From JBBQIY01 sp964618405 (lineage in GTDB: Bacteria; Verrucomicrobiota; Kiritimatiellia; RFP12; UBA3636): a DNA stretch of 15,018 nucleotides. Position numbers and translations under genes: made by a program. The notes beneath the pieces were generated by a model, which was given only the letters and a program-made list of their open reading frames with translations, had not been told where the DNA came from and did no database searches. The DNA lies in the NCBI GenBank assembly GCA_964618405.1, contig CAZUAY010000073.1, positions 1-15,018 on the forward strand, in the 5' to 3' direction. Positions 7,907 through 14,967 of this stretch are shown here, piece after piece (positions within the stretch are counted from its first letter, which is position 1; the number at the start of each line of letters is the position of its first letter).

Positions 7907-8094
7907 CTACAGTTGTACGGACGTGGGTTCCGCAAGGGCTTCGTGCGCTCGCTTCCATTCTGTTGGAAGTAGTTGCGCGAGCTCGGTTGTCTTCATCGAG
8001 GGCAGGCGGCGAATGACGTCGAGCAGGTAGGCGTAGGGCTCCACTCCAGCGCGTTTGCAAGTGCAGATCACGCTCATGAGGTTCGCCGCCGCGC
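7907..8094 (-). pseudogene. IS66 family transposase, C-terminal remnant
   Basis: On the - strand the segment encodes AAANLMSVICTCKRAGVEP, then YAYLLDVIRRLP, then LAQLLPTEWKRAHE, ending at a stop at 7907-7909. This is the conserved tail of IS66-type transposases (TnpC), which follows the DDE catalytic domain and ends in a LLP..W motif. Upstream of about 8094 the similarity stops abruptly and the frame continues as unrelated sequence, so the whole catalytic core (over 400 residues) is missing. It is a deletion scar, not a functional gene. The sequence 7867-7906 just beyond the stop may be the decayed end of the element, but no terminal inverted repeat could be confirmed. Confidence 0.75.
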
Positions 8095-8145
8095 TGAAAA
8101 CAACAGGTAGCCTACGACTGGAACCAGGAGCAGGGAGAGGCATGA

Positions 8146-8167
8146 TTTTTAACACAGAGGGTTTGAG
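8146..8167. repeat. short dispersed repeat with CACAGAG core, copy 1
   Basis: This 22-nt stretch (core aacacagagg, preceded by a T-run) matches 14946-14967 at 19 of 22 positions on the same strand. It lies in the spacer between the IS66 scar and the end of the ATPase gene. Similar CACAGAG-rich words are common intergenic repeats in many environmental bacterial genomes. The rest of 8095-8199 shows no gene or hairpin that I can support. Confidence 0.5.
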
Positions 8168-8199
8168 GCTTGGAGCAGGATTTTTGTATTTTGAACTCG

Positions 8200-9450
8200 T
8201 TAGTTCCGTAGCGACGCAAGGGGAATCACGCAGACGCCATCGGATCGGCGATGTGCGAATCCATTACCCGTAATGACGCATAGAGCTGAGGGGGCTGGTG
8301 TTTTTGACGTGTCTATTTTTTCCGAAAGGGCCCGTAAATTGGTCGCAGCTTCCTCTACAGCTCCCATCCCCATCTTCACCTCGAATGCGCCCCACCTGCC
8401 GTCTGGGAAATCAATGATCGCATCGATTTCGTGTCCCGTTGCGTCTCGGTAGTGCGAGACACTTCCGCCTGTCGCCCAAGCGTATACACGCAAATCTCGG
8501 ATGACAACCGATTCGAAGAGCATTCCGAGAAATTTCAAGTCTGAGGCCAGTTTTTTTGCCGTTATTTCGAGTGCCCCGAGTGCAAGCGATGGATCGCAAA
8601 AATGTCGTTTTGGCGATTTTCGAAGTGCGGCGGAAGAGCGGATATGTGGATTCCACGCTGGCAGATTCTCGGTGACCATCAACCGCTCTAGTGCCTGAAG
8701 ATACGCGCTCGCAGTCTCATTGTCCAACGTGTCGTCGCTGCCCCCAGCGTCAGAAGCTATGGCTCGTAGGGATGCCTCGGTGGAAATGTTTCTTGCGAGG
8801 GATCGGATGAAGCGCAACACTTTAAGAGAATTTCGCCGTCGCTCTGAAACTCTATCGACATCCACCTCTGCAATCAACGTCACGTAATTCTTTGTAAATT
8901 CGAAGGCGGTATCGGCATTTTCTCCGATGAGACCCGGCCAACCGCCTAAAGCTATTTTTTCGCTGAGCCCTTCAATAGAAAAATCCGTATCAGCCGACTG
9001 AAGCGGGTCACCATCAAAGAGCGATTTCAATGAGACCTCGCCTGATGACCAACCGCGTTCAAACCAAGACATGGGACGCATCCGCATCACAGAAAATCGA
9101 CCGGCTCCGGAATGGCGGCGTGCCTGCTCGTCCGGCGTCGCGGAGCCGGTGAGAATGAATTGGCCTTTTTCTTTCCGCAGATCGACTTCACGTCGCGTAA
9201 AGTCCCAGATTCGGGGGAAAAGCTGCCATTCGTCCAGAAGCCGTGGTGTTTCCCCTTTGAGGACGAGCTTAGGGTCAATATCCATTTTGATTGCAACGTT
9301 TGGGTCTGTATCGAACTGAACGATGCTCTTCGCTGCCCGCGCTGCAGTTTCTGTTTTTCCACAGCCCTTAGTGCCCTCGATCAGAACCGCTCCAGAACTC
9401 GTCAGTCCTTTGGCGAGTACGGCATCGGCAATGCGCGGATAATAAGCCAT
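8200..9450 (-). CDS. AAA ATPase with DUF4143 domain
   Basis: This 416-residue protein belongs to the AAA_14/DUF4143 family, common scattered genes whose cellular role is not established. The N-terminal P-loop is GTKGCGKT (26-33). Walker B-like LLDEWQ has acidic residues 73-74, and the sensor region is ILTGSAT (99-105). The segment around 210-240 (FIRSLARNISTEASLRAIA) fits the winged-helix part. The C-terminal DUF4143 half shows the PD-(D/E)XK-like pattern E341-x-D343 and E357-V-K359. The length is typical and the frame intact. The start at 9450 is chosen because GGGAG lies 5 nt upstream; an ATG at 9462 (4 residues longer) has a weaker site, and its codon adjoins that GGGAG. The gene is alone on its strand between IS scars, consistent with horizontal gain. 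Nuclease activity is not implied. Confidence 0.9.
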   Translation of the reverse strand: MAYYPRIADAVLAKGLTSSGAVLIEGTKGCGKTETAARAAKSIVQFDTDPNVAIKMDIDPKLVLKGETPRLLDEWQLFPRIWDFTRREVDLRKEKGQFILTGSATPDEQARRHSGAGRFSVMRMRPMSWFERGWSSGEVSLKSLFDGDPLQSADTDFSIEGLSEKIALGGWPGLIGENADTAFEFTKNYVTLIAEVDVDRVSERRRNSLKVLRFIRSLARNISTEASLRAIASDAGGSDDTLDNETASAYLQALERLMVTENLPAWNPHIRSSAALRKSPKRHFCDPSLALGALEITAKKLASDLKFLGMLFESVVIRDLRVYAWATGGSVSHYRDATGHEIDAIIDFPDGRWGAFEVKMGMGAVEEAATNLRALSEKIDTSKTPAPSALCVITGNGFAHRRSDGVCVIPLASLRN

Positions 9451-9482
9451 TATATCTCCCATTTCTTTGTGTAAATGTGAAG

Positions 9483-9511
9483 ATCATGTCACTCATCCGC
9501 TCGTTTGTCAA
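9483..9511 (-). promoter_or_regulatory. sigma70-like promoter for the AAA/DUF4143 gene
   Basis: Read on the - strand, a perfect TTGACA (+ strand 9506-9511) is followed after 17 nt by CATGAT (9483-9488, 4 of 6 to the -10 consensus). Transcription would begin about 20-30 nt before the start codon at 9450. It is overlapped by an inverted repeat at 9509-9533. Confidence 0.6.
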
Positions 9512-9533
9512 CAAGATATTCGGCAACTTGTTG
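9509..9533. promoter_or_regulatory. inverted repeat over the -35 box, candidate operator
   Basis: The arms caacaag (9509-9515) and cttgttg (9527-9533) are a perfect 7-bp inverted repeat with an 11-nt spacer. The first arm overlaps the -35 element of the ATPase promoter, so a bound dimer would be expected to repress it. Next to it the words gtcaacaagatattcg and gtcaaatattcg form an imperfect direct repeat. No dedicated regulator gene is adjacent; autoregulation by the ATPase winged-helix segment is conceivable but speculative. Confidence 0.4.
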
Positions 9534-9682
9534 GTCAAATATTCGCTACTTTGTAGGATGTTCGACGGTAATCGTTAATAAACGACTCCAAATGTTGGCC
9601 TTACAAACGATGGAATGGCTTGTTTTATCGCCAGTAAGATGATTTACGTGCCATTTGGCTCGTGCGCCTGCTTGTCACGTTT

Positions 9683-9716
9683 GCGACGCAGACAGGGAGC
9701 GCGTCGCCCCACCTTG
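9683..9716. repeat. REP-like GC-rich palindrome, copy A
   Basis: gcgacgc (9683-9689) and gcgtcgc (9701-9707) are a perfect 7-bp inverted repeat with an 11-nt loop. The following bases cccaccttg give a tail shared with copy B: 9701-9716 and 9961-9976 agree at 12 of 16 positions. Confidence 0.5.
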
Positions 9717-9809
9717 GATTGCGTCTGCAGGGCTCGCACATTTTCTCGAGACTAGTGCTACGTCAAACAAATAAACGTAGAATATAAATGCTTGAGTTTG
9801 ATACGTGCA

Positions 9810-9890
9810 TCCTGAAGCGAGAGGTTCGACCGCTAGCAGGACATTGCAGGTACCGAGCCGACGATATTCAGTATCAAAGCGCACAACCCC
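9810..9890 (-). pseudogene. IS630 family transposase, internal remnant
   Basis: The - strand reads VRFDTEYRRLGTCNVLLAVEPLASG. This matches the well-conserved IS630 transposase stretch, where a R-x-D-Y-E-Y-x-R-x-G-T-x-N motif is followed by a hydrophobic strand and EPL.G, close to the DDE catalytic core. The open frame extends over 9675-9965, but the flanking residues do not resemble the family, and neither the upstream HTH region nor the later catalytic motifs are found. It is a short fossil fragment. Chance similarity is possible but unlikely given the spacing of the matching residues. Confidence 0.6.
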
Positions 9891-9950
9891 ATCGCTGCCG
9901 ATTACGTTCATAGCTCCCGCTGTAATTTGCTGGGTGTTTCTGAGCCAGCG

Positions 9951-9976
9951 GTCACGGGGTGACACGCCCTACCTTG
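9951..9976. repeat. REP-like palindrome, copy B
   Basis: gtcac (9951-9955) and gtgac (9959-9963) form a perfect inverted repeat with a GGG loop, followed by acgccctaccttg, a tail similar to that of copy A 250 bp away. It lies next to the IS630 scar. Confidence 0.5.
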
Positions 9977-10085
9977 CTCCGCGGCTACAGGGGGCATACA
10001 TGTAGCTGCGATCGGTGAATGCGGACACGAAACGCGGCGAAATTGCTACCTCTATTCTTCGCTTTTTCTTGATAGGTTTTGAACC

Positions 10086-10490
10086 TCATTTTACAAGCCA
10101 GACATGCCAGCCGAAGCGTTGGCAGATATTGGCGAAGGTGCGGGCTTCGTTCATCACGAGGTAGCGGTGGGGATTCCAGTGGGAATATTTTTTTCGAGCG
10201 ATAGCATAGCCGTTCCGCTTGAAGCGCAAATTTGACGCGTCGAAGGATGCGCGAGTGCCGTCGGCTTCGTGCCATTCGACATCGTGGATGAGCACGGCAG
10301 GCGCGAGTGCGCGATGGAGTGTAGTGAGCATCAGCCGCAGACGCATCGGAAAGGCATCAGGTCCGATACCGTTGTAAATGCCCGAAAGATCCTCGTCACT
10401 GTACTTCGAGAGGATTTCGCGGTTTTCAAGTCGGTAACGCGATGTGAGAATACGCAACTGCGTAAGATGGCCGATACTGTACATGGTCAT
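10086..10490 (-). CDS. hypothetical protein with conserved look (IYNGIGP / IHDVEWH)
   Basis: I do not recognise a named family. The 134-residue protein has a natural composition and a dense set of motif-like segments: LTSRYRLENREIL, DLSGIYNGIGPDAFP (about 32-46), LAPAVLIHDVEWHEADGTRASFDASNLRFKRNGY, and a C-terminal RYLVMNEARTFANICQRFGWHVW. The His-Asp pair in the LIHDVEW segment could be an active-site or metal-binding motif. There is no signal peptide or membrane segment. The start is uncertain: the ATG at 10488-10490 lacks a clear ribosome binding site, with a TACAAT -10-like box (10493-10498) directly before it and only a weak -35 match. A second ATG follows at 10482-10484. It is transcribed away from glgP. 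It may belong to a prophage-like or mobile gene pool, judging only from the neighbouring IS scars. Confidence 0.65.
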   Translation of the reverse strand: MTMYSIGHLTQLRILTSRYRLENREILSKYSDEDLSGIYNGIGPDAFPMRLRLMLTTLHRALAPAVLIHDVEWHEADGTRASFDASNLRFKRNGYAIARKKYSHWNPHRYLVMNEARTFANICQRFGWHVWLVK

Positions 10491-10544
10491 AAATTGTAGC
10501 CAGAAACCGTCTCACGATCCACTGAAAAGTGAAGTAATCGCTTC

Positions 10545-10573
10545 TTGCGAGGGGAATCTAGTTTTGGTAGAAT
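10545..10573 (+). promoter_or_regulatory. sigma70-like promoter for glgP
   Basis: TTGCGA (10545-10550, 4 of 6 to consensus) and TAGAAT (10568-10573, 5 of 6) are separated by 17 nt. Transcription would start near 10580, ahead of the ribosome binding site AAGGA at 10603-10607. It probably serves glgP and glgA together. Confidence 0.6.
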
Positions 10574-10612
10574 GCAACCACAAACAAATTCACTTTTCGA
10601 ACAAGGACACAA

Positions 10613-13168
10613 ATGATAGGTTTCCGAGCGTTTAACGTATTACCGAAGTTTCCCAAGACTCTTTCTTTTCTTCAGACGCTTGCCAACAACGTATGGTGGT
10701 CATGGAATGTTGAAGCGTCGTCACTAATTAAACGCATTGATCCTGCATTGTTTAAGGAGGTGCAGTTTAATCCTGTTGAGTTACTGTCGCGCGTGGGTCA
10801 AGATCGGTTGGAGGAGCTGGCGATAGACCCATCGTTTCTTACGCATCTCAAGTCCATAGAGGCGCAGTTTAAAACCGAAGTGCTGACCTCAAAGCATTGG
10901 AAGAACATCAATGATCCGCACCGTTGCGTCGGTTATTTCTCGATGGAGTTTGGTCTTCATGAGAGCATTCGTATTTACTCGGGTGGTCTGGGTATTCTTG
11001 CTGGCGACCATTTGAAGTCGGCTTCGGATCTTGACGTGCCGCTCTGCGGCATTGGCATTTTATATCGCGAAGGCTATTTCGAGCAGCGGCTTGATGAAAA
11101 CGGTCACCAGAAAGAGAACTATCTTGAGAATGATGTTCATCAGCTTCCCATTACCCGAGCCCGCGATGCCAAGGGTAATCCGGTTCGCATTTCGGTTCCG
11201 CTTCCAGAGGGACCGCTTTATGCGACGGTCTGGCGGCTTGATGTGGGAAGAGTGCCGCTCTTTTTACTTGATGCGAATTTGCCAGAAAACAGCCGCGAGT
11301 TGCGTGCCGTAACGGGTCGCCTCTACGGTGGCGACAAACTCAATCGTCTCCGTCAGGAAGTCCTGCTGGGCATTGGCGGATTGCGCGCATTTGAGGCGAT
11401 GGGATTTGAGCTGGGTGCGAGCCACATGAATGAAGGGCATGCGGCATTCCTCGGCATTGAGCGAATCGCGAAGTATATGCACACAGGGCTCTCGTTCGAC
11501 GAGTCGCATGAGATGGTGCGTCGGACGAGTATTTTTACGACGCATACGCCGGTGCCGGCTGGCAACGAAACCTTCGAACTCGGGTTGATTTATCCACACT
11601 TGAAGGCGGTTGAAGTTGAGGGAGGGCTGTCGGCCGATACCACCGTTTCGTTGGGGCGCGCACCTGGCGACACGACGTCGAACGAGCTTTCAATGACGAT
11701 TCTCGGGTTGAATTGTTCATCGTTCAACAACGGTGTGGCGAAGTTGCATGGCGTGGTGGAGCGTGACATGTGGCGGCATCTGTGGCCCAATTTCCCTGTG
11801 CAAGAGGTGCCGATCGGCCATGTGACGAATGGCGTTCACGTGCCAACATGGATTGCATCCGACAATTCGACTCTGTATTCGAATGTTCTCGGCACTGGCT
11901 GGGAGAAGGGAACGCTCAGCCAGAAGCAGCTTGATAAGATTGACACGATCCGCGACGAGGAGTTGTGGCGCGTTCACGAGTCGGCTCGCGCGCATTTGAT
12001 TCGCTCGGCACGTGAGCATCTTGAACGTTGCTACATGAAGCGCAATGCGTCCATCGACGATCTTGCGGTTGTTCGCAATGTCCTCGACAAGGACTGTTTA
12101 ACGATTGGATTTGCACGTCGGTTTGCGACTTACAAGCGTGCGACACTGTTGCTTTCGGATCCCGAGCGGTTGAAGCGGATACTTTTGGATCCCTCGCGCC
12201 CTGTGCAGATCATTTTCGCGGGCAAGTCGCATCCGGCGGATACGGAGGGCAAGCATCTCATCCAGCAAGTTGCAGAGTTTGCCAAGGAGCCCGAGTTGCA
12301 GCGACACATTGTCTTTCTTGAAAATTACAACGTCCATATCGCCCGTCGGCTCGTCCGAGGCGTGGACGTGTGGCTTAACACGCCGCGTCGTCCTAACGAG
12401 GCCTCTGGAACGTCAGGAATGAAGGCCTGCATCAACGGCGCGATTCATGCGTCGACGCTTGACGGATGGTGGCCAGAGGGGTACAGTAAAGAGACAGGAT
12501 GGGCGATTGGTCAGGGTGAGGAGCTTTCGGATTACCACCGTCAAGACTACTCGGATGCGCAAGCACTCTACAACCTTATCGAATCGGAGATCGTGCCAAC
12601 GTTCTACGATCGCCCTCAAGGCGAGCTTCCGACCCGCTGGATTTCGATGATGAAGGCTTCGATCAAGATGAGTCTGAACCAATTCTCTAGTACGCGCATG
12701 GTTTCTGATTATTACGAGGGTTCGTACCGCCCAGCTTTAGATGCTTTCGCGGCTCTGGGTGCGGAAGGATTCACGGCGTTACGCTCCGAAGTGGCGACTC
12801 ACAGCCGTATCAAAGCGAAGTGGAGTTCCGTACAGGTTGAGTTTCCGGTTGCAGACCGCGACTTGTCAGAGAATTTCGTCGGAGATGAGTTTTCCATGAC
12901 GTCTAGAGTGCGCTTGGGGGAGATTTCGCCTCGTGAAGTGAAAGTAGAGATTTTCCTGGGTGATCTTGATGCGACCTCAACCATGAAGGATGGCTCAGCG
13001 CAGGAAATGCGACTGGTAGAGGATCTTCAGGATGGAAGCTATTTGTACACAGGTAATGTGAGATGTTCTAAAGCTGGGGCTTACGGCTTCTCCGCTCGGG
13101 TTACGCCTCTTAATACCGCGCTTCGTGAGGCGATGCCAGGATATATGGCTTGGGCTGAGTTGCAATAA
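10613..13168 (+). CDS. glgP: alpha-glucan (glycogen) phosphorylase, short DUF3417 type
   Basis: This cytoplasmic GT35 enzyme uses inorganic phosphate to release glucose-1-phosphate from the non-reducing ends of alpha-1,4-glucans, with pyridoxal phosphate as cofactor. The 851-residue length and the N-terminal DUF3417 domain (residues 1-110, including LANNVWWSWN) mark the short bacterial type rather than the classical E. coli GlgP/MalP. Diagnostic blocks are YFSMEFGLHESIRIYSGGLGILAGDHLKS, ASHMNEGHAAFL, RFATYKRA (503-510) for phosphate and substrate binding, and GTSGMKACINGAIHASTLDGWWPEGY with the PLP lysine at 604. All expected catalytic blocks are intact. The ATG at 10613 has AAGGA 5 nt upstream. 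glgA follows after 59 bp on the same strand, so the two likely form an operon that balances synthesis and breakdown. Confidence 0.95.
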   Translation: MIGFRAFNVLPKFPKTLSFLQTLANNVWWSWNVEASSLIKRIDPALFKEVQFNPVELLSRVGQDRLEELAIDPSFLTHLKSIEAQFKTEVLTSKHWKNINDPHRCVGYFSMEFGLHESIRIYSGGLGILAGDHLKSASDLDVPLCGIGILYREGYFEQRLDENGHQKENYLENDVHQLPITRARDAKGNPVRISVPLPEGPLYATVWRLDVGRVPLFLLDANLPENSRELRAVTGRLYGGDKLNRLRQEVLLGIGGLRAFEAMGFELGASHMNEGHAAFLGIERIAKYMHTGLSFDESHEMVRRTSIFTTHTPVPAGNETFELGLIYPHLKAVEVEGGLSADTTVSLGRAPGDTTSNELSMTILGLNCSSFNNGVAKLHGVVERDMWRHLWPNFPVQEVPIGHVTNGVHVPTWIASDNSTLYSNVLGTGWEKGTLSQKQLDKIDTIRDEELWRVHESARAHLIRSAREHLERCYMKRNASIDDLAVVRNVLDKDCLTIGFARRFATYKRATLLLSDPERLKRILLDPSRPVQIIFAGKSHPADTEGKHLIQQVAEFAKEPELQRHIVFLENYNVHIARRLVRGVDVWLNTPRRPNEASGTSGMKACINGAIHASTLDGWWPEGYSKETGWAIGQGEELSDYHRQDYSDAQALYNLIESEIVPTFYDRPQGELPTRWISMMKASIKMSLNQFSSTRMVSDYYEGSYRPALDAFAALGAEGFTALRSEVATHSRIKAKWSSVQVEFPVADRDLSENFVGDEFSMTSRVRLGEISPREVKVEIFLGDLDATSTMKDGSAQEMRLVEDLQDGSYLYTGNVRCSKAGAYGFSARVTPLNTALREAMPGYMAWAELQ

Positions 13169-13227
13169 AAGGCGGCGGATTACCGTTTTTATCGTTCTAC
13201 TACTAGGGTATAAAAAAGGAGTTTGAG

Positions 13228-14763
13228 ATGCAGGAAGGATCAAAGCAATCGCGGGGTAAGCGTGAAAAAAATCCTCGAATTCTGATTGTCACGCCCGAAA
13301 TCACCTACCTCCCTCTCGGCATGGGGAACATGGCCAATCAGATGTCCGCCAAGGCTGGAGGCATGGCGGACGTTTCGGCCTCCCTTGTGAGTGCACTTTT
13401 CGAGCAGGGTGCCGACGTGCATGTTGCACTGCCGCATTACCGGAAGATGTTTCACATGGATGTGGGCAATCTGATTGATCGCGAGCTGATGAAGTACAAG
13501 TCTGTGCTTTCTGACTCACGGATTCATTTGGCGCAGGATCGCATGTTTTATTACCGCGATACCGTGTACAGTTCGTATTCCGAAGATAACCCGAAGCTCG
13601 CGTTGGCTTTTCAACGTGAGGTCATCAACAACATCATCCCGAAGGTCCAACCCGATTTGATCCACTGCAACGACTGGATGACGGGGCTGATTCCCGCGGC
13701 GGCGCGGCGGCTGGGTATTCCGTGCCTGTTCACCGTGCATAACATCCACACACAAGAGGTCACCCTAGAACGGATTGAGAACGCGGGAATTGACGCGGCC
13801 GAATTTTGGAACTACCTCTATTATATGCGGCCTCCTCATAACTATGAAGAGACGCGTTCGATAAACAAGATCGATATGATGGCGAGCGGCATTTTTTCGT
13901 CCCACTATATCAACACGGTCAGCCCCCAGTTTCTGAGGGAGATCGTATCGGGCATGCATGCGTTCGTGCCGCCATCGATTCGCCACGAAATCCAATCGAA
14001 ATTCGAGGCAGGTTGCGCTGAAGGTATTTTAAATGCACCGGACGCCAACTACGATCCCGCAGTAGATGAGTTCATTCCGGTCCGGTACACTCCATCGACA
14101 CAGGTGGAAGGGCGCCTTGCCGCTAAGCGGGCACTGCAGGATCGGTTATCGCTTGAGCGCGATGACAACGCGCCAATTCTCTTCTGGCCTTCACGTCTTG
14201 ATCCGGCGCAGAAAGGGTGCCAGCTCTTTGCGGATATTCTGTTTAAAACCGTTTCTAAATATTGGAACAACAATCTCCAAGTGGTCATCGTGGCTAACGG
14301 CGCCTATCAGCGTGTTTTCCATGATATCGTAAATTTCCACGGCATCCAGGGACGTGTCGCTGTGGCCGATTTCGACGAAGGCCTTTCACGCATTGCCTAC
14401 GCGGGGACGGATTTTCTCCTGATGCCCTCGCTGTTCGAGCCCTGCGGTCTTCCGCAAATGGTCGGAGCCCTTTACGGGTGCTTACCGATCGTACACGACA
14501 CGGGCGGTTTGCATGATACCATCGACCATTTGGATGCTGCCCATTCAAAAGGTAACGGATTTGTTTTCAAGCATTACGACTCCGCAGCACTGGCTTGGGG
14601 TATCGACGAGGCGATGCGCTTCTTCAAGCTACCGAGGAAAGAGCGGAACCGGCAGGTGACGCGAATCATGGAAGAAAGTGCTCAGCGCTTTACGCACCGC
14701 GTGTGCGCCAATGCCTACATGGATATGTACGAGGGCATGCTGCACCGGCCGCTGATTGTGTAG
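13228..14763 (+). CDS. glgA: glycogen synthase, GT5 family
   Basis: This 511-residue glycosyltransferase adds glucose from ADP-glucose (or another sugar nucleotide) to the growing alpha-1,4-glucan. The K-x-GG-x-DV substrate loop is present as KAGGMADV (42-49). HN is at 171-172 (FTVHNIH). R323 and K329 lie in SRLDPAQKG, and the catalytic glutamate is E404 in FEPCGLPQM, with C406. Differences from E. coli GlgA include about 12 extra residues (TYLPLGMGNMANQMSA) ahead of the lysine loop. The HDWH motif appears as NDWM (148-151), so both flanking histidines are replaced while the aspartate stays. There is one more residue between R323 and K329. The ATG at 13228 has a strong AAGGAG 6 nt upstream. 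It most likely shares the glgP promoter. Donor specificity is not certain from sequence. Confidence 0.93.
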   Translation: MQEGSKQSRGKREKNPRILIVTPEITYLPLGMGNMANQMSAKAGGMADVSASLVSALFEQGADVHVALPHYRKMFHMDVGNLIDRELMKYKSVLSDSRIHLAQDRMFYYRDTVYSSYSEDNPKLALAFQREVINNIIPKVQPDLIHCNDWMTGLIPAAARRLGIPCLFTVHNIHTQEVTLERIENAGIDAAEFWNYLYYMRPPHNYEETRSINKIDMMASGIFSSHYINTVSPQFLREIVSGMHAFVPPSIRHEIQSKFEAGCAEGILNAPDANYDPAVDEFIPVRYTPSTQVEGRLAAKRALQDRLSLERDDNAPILFWPSRLDPAQKGCQLFADILFKTVSKYWNNNLQVVIVANGAYQRVFHDIVNFHGIQGRVAVADFDEGLSRIAYAGTDFLLMPSLFEPCGLPQMVGALYGCLPIVHDTGGLHDTIDHLDAAHSKGNGFVFKHYDSAALAWGIDEAMRFFKLPRKERNRQVTRIMEESAQRFTHRVCANAYMDMYEGMLHRPLIV

Positions 14764-14772
14764 CGGAGAAGA

Positions 14773-14824
14773 AGGTGTTAGGGGATAGGGGCTAGCAGCT
14801 TCGCACCGGAATTGGCTAACACCT
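14773..14824. repeat. inverted repeat after glgA
   Basis: aggtgttag (14773-14781) and ctaacacct (14816-14824) are perfect 9-bp complements separated by 34 nt that include a G-rich stretch. It begins 10 bp after the glgA stop. There is no T-run, so termination is uncertain; the G-rich core resembles a dispersed intergenic repeat. The rest of the tail to 15018 holds two short dispersed repeats and a 10-bp AT palindrome at 14869-14878, but no gene. Confidence 0.5.
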
Positions 14825-14836
14825 AAGGCCTAGAAC

Positions 14837-14850
14837 CTGTAATCGGTCAG
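14837..14850. repeat. short match to the palindrome arm at 152-165
   Basis: ctgtaatcggtcag matches ctgtagtcggtcag (152-165) at 13 of 14 positions on the same strand. It is short, but both copies are intergenic. The second arm of the palindrome is not present here. Confidence 0.35.
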
Positions 14851-14945
14851 CCATCGGGGGGAGGGGTGAAAATATTTTGCGGGGTGGCGCCTGAGATCTG
14901 CTCTGCTGTGCTATCAACCCAGTTGTCGCAATAAGCGCGGTGCGG

Positions 14946-14967
14946 TTTTAAACACAGAGAGTTGGAG
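14946..14967. repeat. short dispersed repeat with CACAGAG core, copy 2
   Basis: 19 of 22 positions match 8146-8167. A second acacagag follows at about 14968-14976, and a ggagcag word lies further on, as also occurs after copy 1. Confidence 0.5.

Larger units (their letters stand above)
9451..10085. other. gene-poor accessory spacer
   Basis: These 635 bases contain no intact gene. The part next to the ATPase holds its promoter and operator-like repeat. The part from 9683 to 9976 holds two GC-rich REP-like palindromes and a short IS630 transposase scar. Nothing recognisable was seen in 9540-9680 or 9977-10085. Confidence 0.7.

Noticed and set aside
9675..9965. 96-codon - strand frame as a complete gene
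   Set aside because: Only about 27 internal residues resemble IS630 transposase; the rest is unrelated and there is no start signal.
13170..13191. Terminator between glgP and glgA (cgg-atta-ccg followed by T-run)
   Set aside because: The stem is only 3-4 bp, too weak to call.
13209..13214. TATAAA as a -10 box for glgA
   Set aside because: It would start transcription within the ribosome binding site, and the -35 region is poor.
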